From Rugalucina vietnamica (lineage: Eukaryota > Mollusca > Bivalvia > Lucinida > Lucinidae), in contig OZ024880.1 of the NCBI GenBank assembly GCA_964017185.1, forward strand, positions 31,400,329 to 31,464,328: DNA of 64,000 nucleotides. The letters run 5' to 3'. Below are positions 44,741 to 56,907 of this stretch, piece by piece (position 1 is the stretch's first letter; every line of letters starts with the position of its first letter). The notes below the pieces were generated by a model. The model was given only the letters and a program-made list of their open reading frames with translations, had not been told where the DNA came from and did no database searches. The translations under genes were made by a program, and so were the position numbers.

Positions 44741-45129
44741 TCAAGATCAGAACGTGGGGCTTAATCGACCACTGCGGTCGGGTTTTCATTGGAATGACCT
44801 GTATCTGTGGATAAGAAATCGTGAACCAGTCAAAGACCATGTCGATTAAAGGCAAGTTGTGAAATCCAGAATAACTTTGTTTATTGGTCACACTAAACAC
44901 CGTATTATACTGTCGGGATCCGTGGAAACACCCCAAAACACACAAAACCACCCAAACCACTTTAAAACCACCCCAAACCACATCACAATACATTCAAACC
45001 CTCATTGAAAAGGATATTTCAGTAGATATGGTACCAGCTTCTTAAAAGATGCAAACTAACACATACACAATAAAAAGTGCTGAGAGATCGCAAGCTTTTT
45101 AGAAAAGCTTAAACTTGTATAAAATATGA

Positions 45130-45345
45130 TGGGCCAGAATCCCTTACCTCATGCTACATACCAAGTTTCATTGAAATCGATCCATCGTTCCATAAAAAAT
45201 GATTTCTATAAAAGTTTACCATATATGGGCATGGCGGCCATCTTGATCATATGACCTGGACCATTTATATATATATTTGTTCCCCATTCCTTAGGATACT
45301 GCATATAAAATTTAGCTTTTATTGGTCAAGCGGTTTTTGAGAAAA
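45130..45345 (+). mobile_element. Helitron-like element, copy 4, rear part
   Basis: gatgggccagaatcccttac, atgggcatggcggccatctt and attggtcaagcggttttt match the interior units at 4508-6102. The hairpin end is absent; a Penelope tail starts next to it. Confidence 0.65.
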
Positions 45346-45348
45346 TTA

Positions 45349-47815
45349 AAAAGGTACAAGTAGGCAAAGATCAGGAAAAGGCGCAATCAGAAAAAGATTC
45401 CCACTCCAAAAACCGAGGTGGGAAAAAACCAAACTAACAGTCAGGTACTTATACCATGAAACATATCGTAAGCCGAATGAGCAGCTATTTTCCCAATAGG
45501 TGGCCACTCAGTTACCTTAACTTAACTAAAAATATGAAAACATACATAAGGCGCCAACAGCACAAATTTTTTTTTAAAAACACCAAGACATAAAACAAAA
45601 AGAACCACCACAGAAGTATCGACTTGGAACGATCAGTAACACAAAGTTACTGGCGGGCTTAAACCGGTTTTACATGGCCATAACCTCACCCTCAGCTTCT
45701 GCAGTGGTTCATAACATTTAGTTAGTTATTCGGTCCTCGTGGTGAATCTCTAACTAGTCAATGAATCATCAAGAACAAACAAATAAATCATGATAAACAT
45801 CCTGATGAATCAAAAACCAGGACTCACAGACTGAGTAAGCTGCCCGACGATGGAGATCCCTGGGCGCCGAATAACCTACTAACTCCGGAGCAAAAGAAAA
45901 ACACCAGTTGGACCCCGGTGGGCCAAGCAACAGACAAGAAGCTCCGGCCCCAACCAACTAAAATGAATAGCTTTATGTCGGGGCCATCATAGAGTCTGAC
46001 GCCCGACCCACCGGCGTGCAATTAAAGAAGGCAGCATAGTTATCAACCATGATTGGGTTAAAAACTAAGCATGCAGACTGTCGCATAACATTCAAGTTAT
46101 AACCTATACGTCTGTAACGTGTTATGATTTTTCTGAACTGAAAAGAAAAATCATTAATTCCTTTAAGTTTCTTAAATTTGTAAACCAAGTCACCATAAAA
46201 TTCAGGTTCCGAAAGGCCCTCACTTAAAAGCGTCTTTAACCCAACATTATATTTGGAAATCAATTCATAGTGTCTACGATAAAATTTAGAAAATGTTTTT
46301 CGAAGTTTATGATACCGATAGCCCTGTTGGAGAAGTTTTGCCGTTAAACATTTATTTCGAGCGTTGAAGTCTGTAACATGATTGCAGACTCTAGCAAACC
46401 TAATAAGCTGCGAAATGTATACACCATAAGAAGCACGACGAGGAACGTCACCATCCAAAAAAGGAAAATTTACTATATCAAAATCAAAGTCATCGCGCTT
46501 ATCATAAATTTTAGAAGAAACAAATCCATTTGCAACAGAAAGATGCAGATCTAAAAAGGGGGCTTCAGTATCTGAGATATTGGCTTTGTTCAACTGAAGT
46601 TCAGGTGGATAAATTTGATTGACCATACCTTCAAAATAAGGGTTGTCAATGTTCAAAAGGTCATCGAGGTACCTAGATGTGGAATTAAAAGCCTCGATAA
46701 CATCAGCTTGATTATCATGGTTAAGAGAATCCATGAAATCTCTTTCGTAGCAGTATAAAAATAAATCAGCTACGAGAGGTGCGCAATTTGTACCCATCGG
46801 AATTCCAACAATTTGTCTGTATAACTTGGTCCCAAATCTAATTCCGATTATCGGAAAAGATGGCGTGACGTCATCAACCAGCATCCGGGTCACTCTCACG
46901 GGTACAAATCAGTAATGGCGGCTTTATTAAAAGCCAGTATACGTTATATTTTATTCGCACAAAAGACCCAAAACGCGATATCTTTAAAAGTTTTGTTGTG
47001 TAATGAGGAAAAATTGTTTCCAGTATGCATATATTTGGAATTTGGAAGGAAAATATCGTAAATAGCGCAATATTTCCGTGTTTATTTATAGTAAAATATT
47101 TTGATTTTGCGGCAAGCGCGGGCAGCTTTGATCTCCGTCTTTATTTAATATGCCCAAAGTTTCAGGCACTTCAGTCTCAAATTACATTGAAATTTTATTA
47201 CAAATTTACGCTGTAGTATTTCTGCTGCGATTTTTGTAGGATCTGTTTTTGGAGGAGACATACTTTAAATTTTAAATAACATCATCGTGACCACACATGC
47301 ATGGATTTTAAAACTTCCAACAACTTCAACGGCACGGTTATTTATACATGCAACTCTTTCTCTGTAGATCATTCAGTTTTCCGCGTTTAGAACAAACCTC
47401 GCTAGAATATTTTTTTAGACAGATGGCGAATAATTCTTTTTCAGTGGTTCTTATATAAAGTTAAATTTATTTTAGTTAATACAGCTTTGATTTCAGCGTA
47501 TATTTACAATTTAAGACACATTTACCTGCACAAATATGTGTATTAAGTATGTGTATTTATCGACTCTGTACCCGTGAGTTCACAGGTAATGCTATCGATG
47601 ACGTCATCGCCATCTTTTCCGATAAGCGGAATATAAATATTATCAAGGAGATAGGATAAGACGTCGCATACATTCTGACATGACCAAAGTGTATACCGAC
47701 TTTGGTCAGAGGAAGTGAAAAAAGCCTTTCTGTCATTACATGCCAAATAAAGTGAACCATAGTTTTTTAATGCCCTTTTGAAGGTCCACTCTATCAAATC
47801 CAGAAGTTTTTAAGT
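45349..47815 (-). mobile_element. Penelope-like retroelement, RT split by a TIR element
   Basis: Minus strand. The 5' coding part at 47815-47631 reads KLLDLIEWTFKRALKNYGSL, then NDRKAFFTSSDQSRYTLWSC and VLSYLLDNIYI. It is cut by the insertion 46843-47630 and resumes as IRFGTKLYRQIVGIPMGTNC, APLVADLFLYCYERDF, SRYLDDLL (the catalytic YxDD box, 46661-46672), APFLDLHLSV, KRDDFDFDIVNFPFL and YGVYISQLIRFARVCNH, stopping at 45973. Upstream RT motifs are missing (5' truncated), and no GIY-YIG endonuclease is visible after the RT. The 3' non-coding tail, 45349-45970, is the part found alone at 11622, 49800, 56440 and 56908. Confidence 0.9.
46843..47630 (-). mobile_element. TIR element with TCCGMTTATCGG ends, copy 2
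   Basis: 788-bp element, reversed relative to 10357-11241 and about 100 bp shorter. It is inserted in a codon-accurate position of the Penelope RT: removing it with one AT copy restores GAT AAT ATT TAT ATT AGA (DNIYIR). The first 19 residues of the apparent 308-codon ORF come from this element, not from Penelope. Confidence 0.9.
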
Positions 47816-48989
47816 TTACATTTTATGTGTAATAGCAAAAGTAGATGAATAGGAGAAAGTCTACTGATAGTACATTTAGGTATTGGAAAGGCACAGTACT
47901 AATTTCCCCCATACCAATAACATGTGATGACGTAGCAGGTAATGAAGGTAATTGTTAAAACTGCCATGGCTAGGACGAATTTAACATCCACCTCCATGAG
48001 CAAGCAGTCCTCTCACACGTTCTTGTTCAATCGTGCATCCAACTTCAGTCTCTTTTCCCGTTGTATCTTTCTGGACTGTTGTTGCGCTTGCTATTGACTT
48101 GATCTGTTTCCCGGAGAAAAAAAAATCATTGCACAGATAAAGTTGATAATCGCAAGAAAATCGCATATTTCACCTTCAGACATATACTGTGTAATTTGCA
48201 TTTCCTTTGAAAATATCAAGAAGTGTTTTCCACAATGCAAATGAAAGTTGAACGGAAAAGCGGAGAATTTTTGTGGCTTCTTTTACATTTCGATCATACA
48301 TTAAACCGTTTTAATATACAATTTTGTCATGAAGTAACTTTCTTTCATTAATTATATGCCTCTCTTTACATGTACACCCTTAATCTTCCGCCATTTGTGA
48401 TTAGTGATTTAAGGATGTTTGCTGCCAATGAAAAGGTATTCAAACTTTTTTCTAACCGCTCGTTTTTGATTCCAAAATATAAAAAAGACATATTAAAACA
48501 AAATAAATATAGGTTAGTGTGCATTTTTTCAAGCTACATGCCTCTAAATGAGACCTCTAAACAACATGTTTGAAAATTAGAAAAATTAATTTAATTTTCA
48601 ATTCTTTCACATATACATGTACCTTCCTGGACAAACAATGCATCAAGAATGCTTTCAAAAGTCATTTTGTTTAAGTAACACTGATCATTTGAGCATTTTG
48701 GACCTAAAACGTACATAAATTTTCATCTTGACGTGGATAACATTTTTTTCGACTCATTTAACAACCCTAGCTACCCCCTAACTCGAAAAGTCGGGAAAAT
48801 TCAATATTTATAAACGTGTCAAATCCATATTTGTAGATTCAAACTTTTTCTTGTATTTTCACACAACATAGAACGTGTTCATATTATTCGAATAAAAGAA
48901 TGAAAGAAGCAAATTCAGAGAATTTATGTCCCCCGCCTTAATTGTTTAGTTACACAAATATATCTGACAATAATGTATATCCAAATCAC
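47816..48989. other. No gene recognised
   Basis: Mostly AT-rich unique sequence. A 61-codon minus-strand frame (47981-48166) with GKQIKSIASATTVQKDTTGK near an acceptor-like site could be an exon but has no other support. Confidence 0.35.
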
Positions 48990-49443
48990 ATGCATTTACT
49001 TCATGTCACAGTGTCAAACATTAATCTGAGTATTATATTCAAACCACATGCAAATCTTCAAATCATGGTGAGGACATCTGTACAGTTTGAAAAGAATCAG
49101 AATAAAACTGAGGGAGGAGTTTGCACACAAGGTACACAATGTCCATTCACTTTCATTGTATAAATGCCTGAAAAACGACTAAGTTCAAATTGCGAAAAAG
49201 TGTCACAAAATAACATGAGGATTATATCCAAAAGAATTGGAATAAAACTGTAGGAGGAGTTGCGCACACAAGGTACCCACTGTCTATTCACTTTCATTAT
49301 CAAAATGCACGAAAAATGACTAAGTTCAAATTGCGAAAAAAGTCTGAGGATTATATCCAAACCACATGCACATCTTCAATGCATGATGAAGACATCTGTA
49401 AAGTTTCAAAAGAATCGGAATAAAACTGTAGGAGGAGTTGTGC
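48990..49443. repeat. Three direct copies of a ~150-bp repeat
   Basis: Each copy carries gaggattatatccaaaccac or a variant, then agaatcggaataaaactgta and ggaggagttg. Copies near 49010-49135, 49220-49270 and 49340-49443. The last runs into the GGAC satellite. Confidence 0.75.
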
Positions 49444-49517
49444 ACGGAAGGACGGAAGGACGGACGGACGGAAGGACGGACGGACGGACGGAAGGACGGA
49501 CAGACGGACGGACGGAA
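49444..49517. repeat. (GGAC)n/(GGAA) short satellite
   Basis: Tandem ggacggacggaaggacgg. Its reverse translation gives meaningless S-V-R-P runs. Confidence 0.95.
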
Positions 49518-49799
49518 AGCCAAAAACTACGTCCCTCCGCTTTTCTTCGAAAAGGCGGGGGACAAAAATATAGGGTAGTGTGCATATAAGAGAGAACCAA
49601 GAACTTGAAAATCGCCATTTTAAGCCTTTGTTCGGCTGTTTTATTTCTTACAACCCATTTCATAAAACCACCCAAAATGTTAAAACTAGCACACCAAAGA
49701 TAGAAATATTGAACAGATAAAGAAGACCTTGTAGACATCTAATTCTACTAAAATAAACATCAAACCAGTGCTAGTAATTTGAAGTTTGTGTAATATTCA

Positions 49800-50354
49800 A
49801 AGTACAAGTAGGCAAAGATCAGGACAAGGTGCAATCAGAAAAAGACTCCCACTCCAAAAACCAAGGTGGGAAAAAAACCAAACTAACAATCAGGTACTTA
49901 TACCATGAAAACATCTCGTAAGCCGAATGAGCAGCTATTTTCCCAATAGGTGGCCACTCAGTTACCTTAACTTAACTAAAAATACGCAAACATACATAAG
50001 GCGCCAACAGCACAAAAATATTTTAAACACCAACACATAAAACAAAAAGAACCACCACAGAAGTATCGACTTGGAACGATCAGTAACACAAAGTTACTGG
50101 CGGGTTTAAATCGATTTTACACGGCCGTAACCTCACCCTCGCTTCTGCAGTGGTTCATAACATTTAGTTAGTTCTTCGGTCCTCGTGGTGAATCTCTAAC
50201 TAGTAAATGAATCATCAAGAACAAACAAATAAATCATGATAAACATCCTGATGAATCAAAAACCAGGACTCACAGATTCAGTAAGCTGCCCGACGATGGA
50301 GATCCCTGGGCGCCAAATAACTTACTAACTCCGGAGCTAAAGAAAAACATCAGT
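49800..50354 (-). mobile_element. Penelope-like 3' fragment
   Basis: Near-complete tail of the family, from gtacaagtaggcaaagatca to ccggagctaaagaaaaac. 5' truncated just before the RT end. Confidence 0.85.
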
Positions 50355-51039
50355 ACCGTGATCTACTCTACCCCCTAAATTTTACTGACACTTAAATGTA
50401 AACTGCAGATTTTGTATGATTGGTTGGTTTGAAGTTGAAACATGAAGTTTTAGATCCGAAGTCGTTTATTCATTGAGAACGATCAGATTCAACATTTTAT
50501 TCCTGTTTCGCTTTCAAAAATTGCGTTTTGCGGTGTGCAGAAGCAAAAATGCAAACTCGTACTTAATAAAAGTGGATATTTTCAAATATGGCATATTGCA
50601 TCCTCCGTAGCACACGGATAAAATGTTGTGAATTCCCATTAATTGGCCTGTAGCTAGGCAAAGGTATAAACTATATGTGATAAAAATTTCATTTTTGCCA
50701 GAAAAAAAGAAAATGCATTCTTTCAAACCTTTACCAAGAGCTAAGTTATTTCCATGTGTATATATTTAGAATCAAATCTAGTCATATAGTGCCCAACCCT
50801 CGCCATGAAACGCGGCCAAAGCGAATGACCTGCGAGGCACCCGCCTCTTAGTGACAACATTTTAAAATTTAGTTTTCAAAGGGACATAACTCACAAAAGG
50901 GGCATAACTCGGACATTACTCCAAGGTGACATTTATGGTTTGATTCTCGAATCGCACTACATCAGGCCCGTGCCACAAGACTGCCTGATTGGCAACGGGG
51001 CACACCAAGACTGTTCCGTACACACATAGTCAGTCAGCA
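50355..51039. other. No gene recognised
   Basis: Includes agggacataactcacaaaag, a motif common in dispersed mollusc repeats, but no element ends are definable. Confidence 0.35.
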
Positions 51040-52440
51040 ACTAACGAGGATTCTAAAGGCTGGAAATATATTTAGTTTGAGTCTCCTGGTCAGCTGGTGT
51101 GAATTGATTGTTATGACTTTTACTTTTTGCTTATAATCAACGCCGATCGTTCAAATATTTTATGACTCGTTTATTAAAATAAGTTAATAAGAATCACATC
51201 GTTGCATATCTGTTCATTTATATTTGTCATACCCAAGAAAACCGTCCCAGTTTGCTGTTTTCATATCCTGAAATCATGCAGTGCCTAGAAAAACGATTAT
51301 GAAAAAATTGCTTATATATACCTGCCAAAAGAAACGTTATATAATGTAAACAGGAAGGAAAAAATTGAAAGAACTGTTAAATAAACTTCTTTTTATTTTA
51401 CTTTACAATAAAATGAATATAGTGGTTTACAAAAGGTCACGAAAGATTTAAATATCACAGTGATTTATAATGAACCATAATGCAGAAATCATGTAAGCTT
51501 ATGACAGATTATATTCTGACGCCGAACAAAGTAAGAATTATTATTCTGATATAATATGTTGCTTACATTTTCTACATTCACCTGTTCACGAGAAAAGATA
51601 TGGGACTGAAATTAAGTTGATTTTGTGCAGCTGAAATTCACCCCCATGCAGATGTATATGATAAGCGTTTGACTGAGCAACGACTTTGATTTGTTACATA
51701 ACTGTATTTGAGTAACGACTATATACGCCGTTTTCAAAACTATGGAACAGTGAAACGTTTATTGAATATGAGTGACTAAATAAGACGTTTTCAGTTTCAT
51801 ATATGTTCCCGGCCTTTGGCAAGATCACGGGTCCGTTTCGTATATCACAAAGGGTATCTTAGACAGGTATCATTCTACTTAATATAACAATATATAAAAA
51901 ATAAAGAATAAACAAATACAATAAAAAAATCACAAGATACACAAATACCATCAATGTCAGAATTAGTATTTCTGCTAAGGGGCAAGTAACAAAACATATT
52001 TCAGAGTGTATATTTTTTTGGGTAGTTCCTCTTGAGGAGTAACAGGGCCTGTATGTCAGGCTAAGGGTATCTTTACTCCATCATATTCATATGAGGTTGG
52101 AGGACAAAAACAAGACATCAAGTAATCAGAAAACAAATGATCTCATCCACGTATGACAGTTAATTTGATTGTCTACATTTACAAACTTGATCAGGGATTC
52201 GTGATTTCTGGATTTTGTAATTTTTGATGCTAATGCTTTTATTCCGTGGCTAAATGATGGAGTCGGTTGGATAATAATAAGATTATTTACGAATATTTGA
52301 CACGGTTTGCTGGCTTTTTATACTAAATACGCACTTGGGAGGCACAGACGCTAGCAAGAAACTAAGCAAATCAACGTTTTTGTCAGCCACAAATCAATCA
52401 AAGAGATATATTTTCTCAAGCAAAAGTCTTGGAGGATTAA
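51040..52440 (+). repeat. Left copy of a direct segmental duplication
   Basis: Matches 61830-63720 in the same orientation: gcagaaatcatgtaagctta (51483) with gcagaaatcgtgtaagctta, and gatttctggattttgtaatt (52203) with gatttctggatttcgttatt. It lacks the three MITEs (62071, 62645, 63041) present in the right copy. Confidence 0.8.
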
Positions 52441-52507
52441 AATTGATTAAAGCAAGGATATTCTGAGAAATCAGAATATTATTATCGCTTTAGATATATT
52501 TCTAACC

Positions 52508-52710
52508 AACTTTATATATATATTTGGTCCCATTTGGAAAATACCAGTTTTTCATCGACTACCATGTTGAAAGGTGCAAATTACAGTTAATCTAAATGGT
52601 CACTGACAGAAGAGGCTTAAGCAACCCAAACCATTGAATGGTCCATTCCCTTTCTCATTAATATGCTCACTTATCTAAATGGATCTCAGTCTTATTTTTC
52701 ATTAGACTAA
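52508..52710 (+). mobile_element. Dispersed ~200-bp repeat
   Basis: tatttggtcccatttggaaa to ggatctcagtcttatttttc, diverged copy of the repeat at 59400. Confidence 0.65.
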
Positions 52711-52724
52711 ACTAATCTATGATG

Positions 52725-52856
52725 GGTTTGAGGCCGAGACAAGAAAATCTCAGGCAAGTTTTCAGATTATTTAAGTCTCATTCGAGTCTCTGCCGAGGAT
52801 GAGACTTGAATAATCTGAAAACGAGCCGGAGATTTCCTTGTTTCGGCCTCAACACC
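52725..52856. repeat. Long hairpin, ~60-bp arms
   Basis: gaggccgagacaagaaaatc pairs with gatttccttgtttcggcctc, and gttttcagattatttaagtc with gacttgaataatctgaaaac. A short loop lies at cgagtctctgccgagg. It could be a MITE without a spacer. Confidence 0.85.
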
Positions 52857-52982
52857 ATCATTGATTATTTTTCTCACCCATCCTTTCCAAGGTTTAATTA
52901 TTGTTCACTATTAGGTTTTGTCATAACAGTCATCTTTGCTCATGAGTATGATGAAACATATGCAAATTAACCTTTTCACATA

Positions 52983-53715
52983 AGGGAGCGACCATTTGAT
53001 TTTATGGGTTGGGAGGCTGGAATAAAATATAAAGGTTTGATCCTTTGGAAGCAGTAAAACATCCAAAGGGAGATAGCATGGGCTATATTGCGCAATTTTA
53101 GGTAATGAACCCTCATCGGTAGCCCGTTTTAGACTGGCAACGAAAGTCAGACAATTGTACTGCAATTTCGAAAATTTACACGAGAAGTCTAAATCAAAGA
53201 CACATTCCTAAACGGGGTCAAATAATATATAAACATTGCTTATAAATACGTTTCTAAACGGAGTGTTTTGAACAGTGTTCTGAATATCTTTACTGATCTC
53301 AAAGGACCTAAATTAAAGTATAATCTGCACTATGGATGATGTACGGGGAAAGATTTTAGGGGCGCCACACGGCACAACACCAGCTACAGTAATAGCAAAT
53401 AAAATATAAACGTTTGATCCTTTGGAAGCAGTAAAACATTCAAAGGGAGATAGCATGGACTATACTTCGCAATTTCGGGTAATGAACGCTCATCAGTAGC
53501 CCTTTTTAAACTGGTAACGAAAGCCAGACAATTGTACTACAATTTCAAAAGTTGGGGAGGCTGGAAGATTATTTGAAAAAAAAAATCCAGGACCAATTGT
53601 GCCCGAAAAATTATCTAGGACAGGGTAAATTCTATTGTACGTATTGTATTATGACTGAAAAAATAATATCCAGGCCCGCCTCCCCCACCCCATAAAAATC
53701 AAATGGTCGCTCCCT
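52983..53715. mobile_element. TIR element with AGGGAGCGACCATTTGATTT ends
   Basis: ~733-bp element with inverted ends agggagcgaccatttgattt and aaatcaaatggtcgctccct. It contains two direct copies of a ~165-bp segment (53018-53165 and 53398-53550; gatcctttggaagcagtaaa). No ORF. The target duplication is unclear. Confidence 0.8.
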
Positions 53716-54354
53716 AAATAAGCGAATCAGATCTGTGCATTTTTGTCATTATCTTAATTTCATTTTTAATACTGCATCAAAATAATTAAGATATTTCTAA
53801 TTGTGTTTTGTATATTTTAATGACAATATAAATTTAAGACTCTTCCTGTTTTGCCATCAGCTTCAGTTCCATAGTTTCAATAATACCAACAATTTATTTT
53901 CAACAATAACTATGGGCTATGTCAAATATCACAAAGTTCTTTTTCCTTAATAATTGAAAGCAGAAAAAGGTGTTAAGACCAGTCCTGCATTTGATTTATT
54001 TTTTTTTTTTTATTTATTTTATATATTTCACAGTTGGCACACAGCATGTCACTCATCCTTAAATGACAAACTAGATCAGTTGATGAATATTACAGAGACA
54101 GTCAATCTTTAAGGGTGTGGCCTTCTTTCTATTCACTTTCTTAATTTTCAACACAACCATATGCATATGGACGGCTTTCAGCAGTTTAAAGCACAAAACT
54201 CTTTTGTGATCAACCATATAAAATTGAAATATTTTAATATTTTTTCTGACACATTGTATCAATTTACTTCATGTTTAGTCGGAATCACTATCAATTAACA
54301 GGGCGCCGACTTTTCAGGGAGTTTTTGAGGCATTGAATATTGTACATTAACTAA
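53716..54354. other. No gene recognised
   Basis: AT-rich with T runs. A 63-codon minus frame at 54071-54262 has no recognisable content. Confidence 0.4.
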
Positions 54355-55437
54355 TTAATGTTGAATGTTCAACCATGAATGTAAGCACCACTGAAAATAT
54401 TGCCACAAGGATTTTCCTTTGAATTTTACGGCAGAGAAATATAAATGCTCATTGCTTTCGCTATTCAAACTAAGATAAGGCTGAGGACCTGAGACTGGTG
54501 GGACAGACCTATTCGAATTGCTATTGATAGGGACAAGAAGAGCACTGTTGGCTTCAATATCCATCAAGCATTGTTGCTTAGCTTTACGGTCACTTGTAGA
54601 GAGCATTGTTGACATGGAACATTACTGTTTGGGCCACGGTAGTTGTTCAGTGAATTTGTATTTACATGACCAAAGAAATGAATACAATAGTATCAGGAAC
54701 ATTATTATCCACCAACTTCTTAAACATATACTTCCTTATACTGGTATTTGTGATTCATTGTTTGCAAATTTCGGCAGTTTGGCTCTTTTATTCATAGTTT
54801 TCATCAGTCTTTGAAGCTTGTGAATCCCAACAGGGCCTCTTAGAAACCACTGTTGGCCATCAGTAGGCACATGCATTTTTGTGTCGGTGGCTAAGTAGAA
54901 TGGATGATGTAGTCCACTGAAGTCAGCCGGTCTTTCTTCCCTTTAAGCCTTGTTAACATAAACTGGACACCTATCCCCGATAATAGGATTTAAAAATTAC
55001 ATTCTTGGCCTCCTCCCACGTACATTTCTCACATCCTCACCTGTCCTAGTCTTAGTTTGATGCTCATAAAAACTCCAGGTATTCTAGTTCAAGCTCTTCG
55101 TCATAGCTATACTCCACATCACCCCACTGAACATGTCTGTTTTCCTCTCCTCCTGTCCTGTCTACAAAATGTAAAGTATAATTGTTTAACCACATACTAT
55201 TCAATAGACTGGCTGGACTGCTTGTGCCCAGCTCACCCGCCTCAAACAACTTTTCAATATCATCATCTGGTATGCCGGGATCAGCAGTCTTAGGTTTGTT
55301 TCCTTTTCCAAGTTGTTTTAAGTTCTTTTGCTTGCTTTTCAAAGCTTCACTATTATTGAAGAATTCTGGACCGGTAACAAGGCTTGCACTATAGGTTTTG
55401 CGTCTCAGATATCTCTCAACACTACCAAACTTACCTG
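54355..55437 (-). pseudogene. Crypton-type (DUF3504) tyrosine recombinase domain, decayed
   Basis: Minus strand, in shifting frames: AGKFGSVERYLRRKTYSASL, VTGPEFFNNSEALKSKQKNL, KQLGKGNKPKTADPGIPDDD, IEKLFEAGELGTSSPASLLN, then WLNNYTLHF and WGDVEY. After a one-base frameshift come YEHQTKTRTGEDVRNVRGRR; later QQWFLRGPVGIHKLQRLMKT; and RKYMFKKLVDNNVPDTIVFI followed, after another shift, by GHVNTNSLNNY. The last two fit the catalytic Arg and the His-x-x...Tyr end of tyrosine recombinases. This is the DUF3504 family seen in ZMYM/QRICH1/KIAA1958-like proteins, thought to derive from Crypton transposons. Internal stops make it a pseudogene. Confidence 0.8.
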
Positions 55438-55479
55438 CAAATACATAAAGATATCACCACCTGACGCAAAGCGTATATG

Positions 55480-55690
55480 ACCCATATGGGCCCCAAATGG
55501 GTATTTATATGGGTCCTATATGGACAACCTTTATGGGGGTGAGGTGGGATGTGCAACATGGATTCATATGGGCCCCAAATGGGCAAACATATATTGGCCC
55601 TATATAGGTCCCATTTACTGCCCGTTTATTTACCTATACTGGACCCATGTAGGTCCCATATGGTTCCCATATGGATTTTATACATTCTTG
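55480..55690. repeat. Degenerate repeat of CATATGGGCCCC
   Basis: Many imperfect copies of atatgggccccaaatggg and tggacccatgtaggtccc. It separates the two recombinase copies. One frame reads as W-P-Y-I-G-P repeats, which is incidental. Confidence 0.85.
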
Positions 55691-56110
55691 GACATTTCTC
55701 ACATCCTTACCTGTCCTAGACTTAGTTTGACGCTCATAAAAACTGCAGGTATTCTAGTTCAATCTCTCCATCATAGCTATAATCCACATCACTCCACTGA
55801 ATATGTATGTGTTTCTCTCCGCCTGCCCTGTCTACAGAATGCAAGACATTGTTTAACCACATACTATTCAACAGACTGACTGGACTGTTTGTGCCCAGCT
55901 CCCCGCCTAAAACAACTTTTCAATATCATCATCTGTTATTGGATCAGCAGCCTTAGGTTTGTTTCCTTTTCCAAGCTTTTTAAGTTCCTTTGCTTGCTTT
56001 TTAGAGCTTTGCTATTATGGAATAATTCTGGACCGGTAACAAGGCTTGCACTATAGGTTTCGCGTCTCAGGTATCTCTCAACACTACCAAACTTACCTGC
56101 AAATACATAA
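55691..56110 (-). pseudogene. Second, partial copy of the DUF3504 recombinase domain
   Basis: About 420 bp matching 55020-55437 in the same orientation. Both begin with the same gcaggtaagtttggtagtgt. It has extra damage: TTT TAG where the first copy reads FEAG, a frameshift in the lysine-rich stretch, and loss of three residues. Later parts of the domain are absent. Confidence 0.8.
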
Positions 56111-56439
56111 AGATATCACCACCTGACCAGTATAGTGAGAAATCAGTTGTCCATGATCCTATATTGTGTTTCTAAATGCTGTATGCTGCATGATTAAATG
56201 GAGAACCAGCAAACATCATCAACAGACACAAATTAGCCACTTTATCACGATTATTCATTGTGTAATTAATTTATGACCACACATGATTTATTTACACTTT
56301 TATATGAATTTGTAACGTCATTGATGACATCTGCAATAAAACAAAGTAAATTTTGATTGAAAATATAATTGTCCACTCACTAGGTGATAAAGTTACATGT
56401 ATATGATAAAACTAATCCTACACTCATGGTCATTTAACA
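56111..56439. other. No feature recognised
   Basis: AT-rich, no ORF. Confidence 0.4.
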
Positions 56440-56764
56440 TCAGGAAAAGGCGCAATCAGAAAAAGATTGCCATATCAAAAAAAACCGAGATGGGAAAAAA
56501 CTACATTTCTAATCAAGTACTTATACCATGAAAACATATAGTAAGCCGAATGGGCAGCTATTTTCCCAATAGGTGGCCACTCAGTTACCTAAACTTAACT
56601 AAAAATATGAAAATATACATAAGGTGCCAACAGCACAAAAAAAAATTAAAACACCAAGACAAAAAACGAAAGAACCACCACAGAAGTATCGCCTTGGAAC
56701 GATCAGTAATATAAAATTACTGGCGGGCTTAAATCGATTTTACATGGCCATAACCTCACCCTCA
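56440..56764 (-). mobile_element. Penelope-like 3' fragment, left arm of an inverted pair
   Basis: catcaggaaaaggcgcaatc to ggccataacctcaccctca. Facing copy at 56908. Confidence 0.85.
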
Positions 56765-56907
56765 TTAAGGCTTTATTATAAAGTAAACTATACCTCTGAG
56801 GGTGGTTGGTTCATACTCTTTGCCATCTCGTTGATAGCAGGAACCTTGACAGTCAATTTCTGATTGGGGAATTTCATGACATTCACGTACTTCACGAACG
56901 ATTATAC

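Noticed and set aside
47981-48166. Possible terminal exon (IKSIASATTVQKDTTGKETE, minus)
   Set aside because: An acceptor-like site precedes it and the composition is coding-like, but there is no second exon or homology to support it.
49326-49738. ORFs with S-V-R-P-S repeats
   Set aside because: They come from the GGAC satellite.
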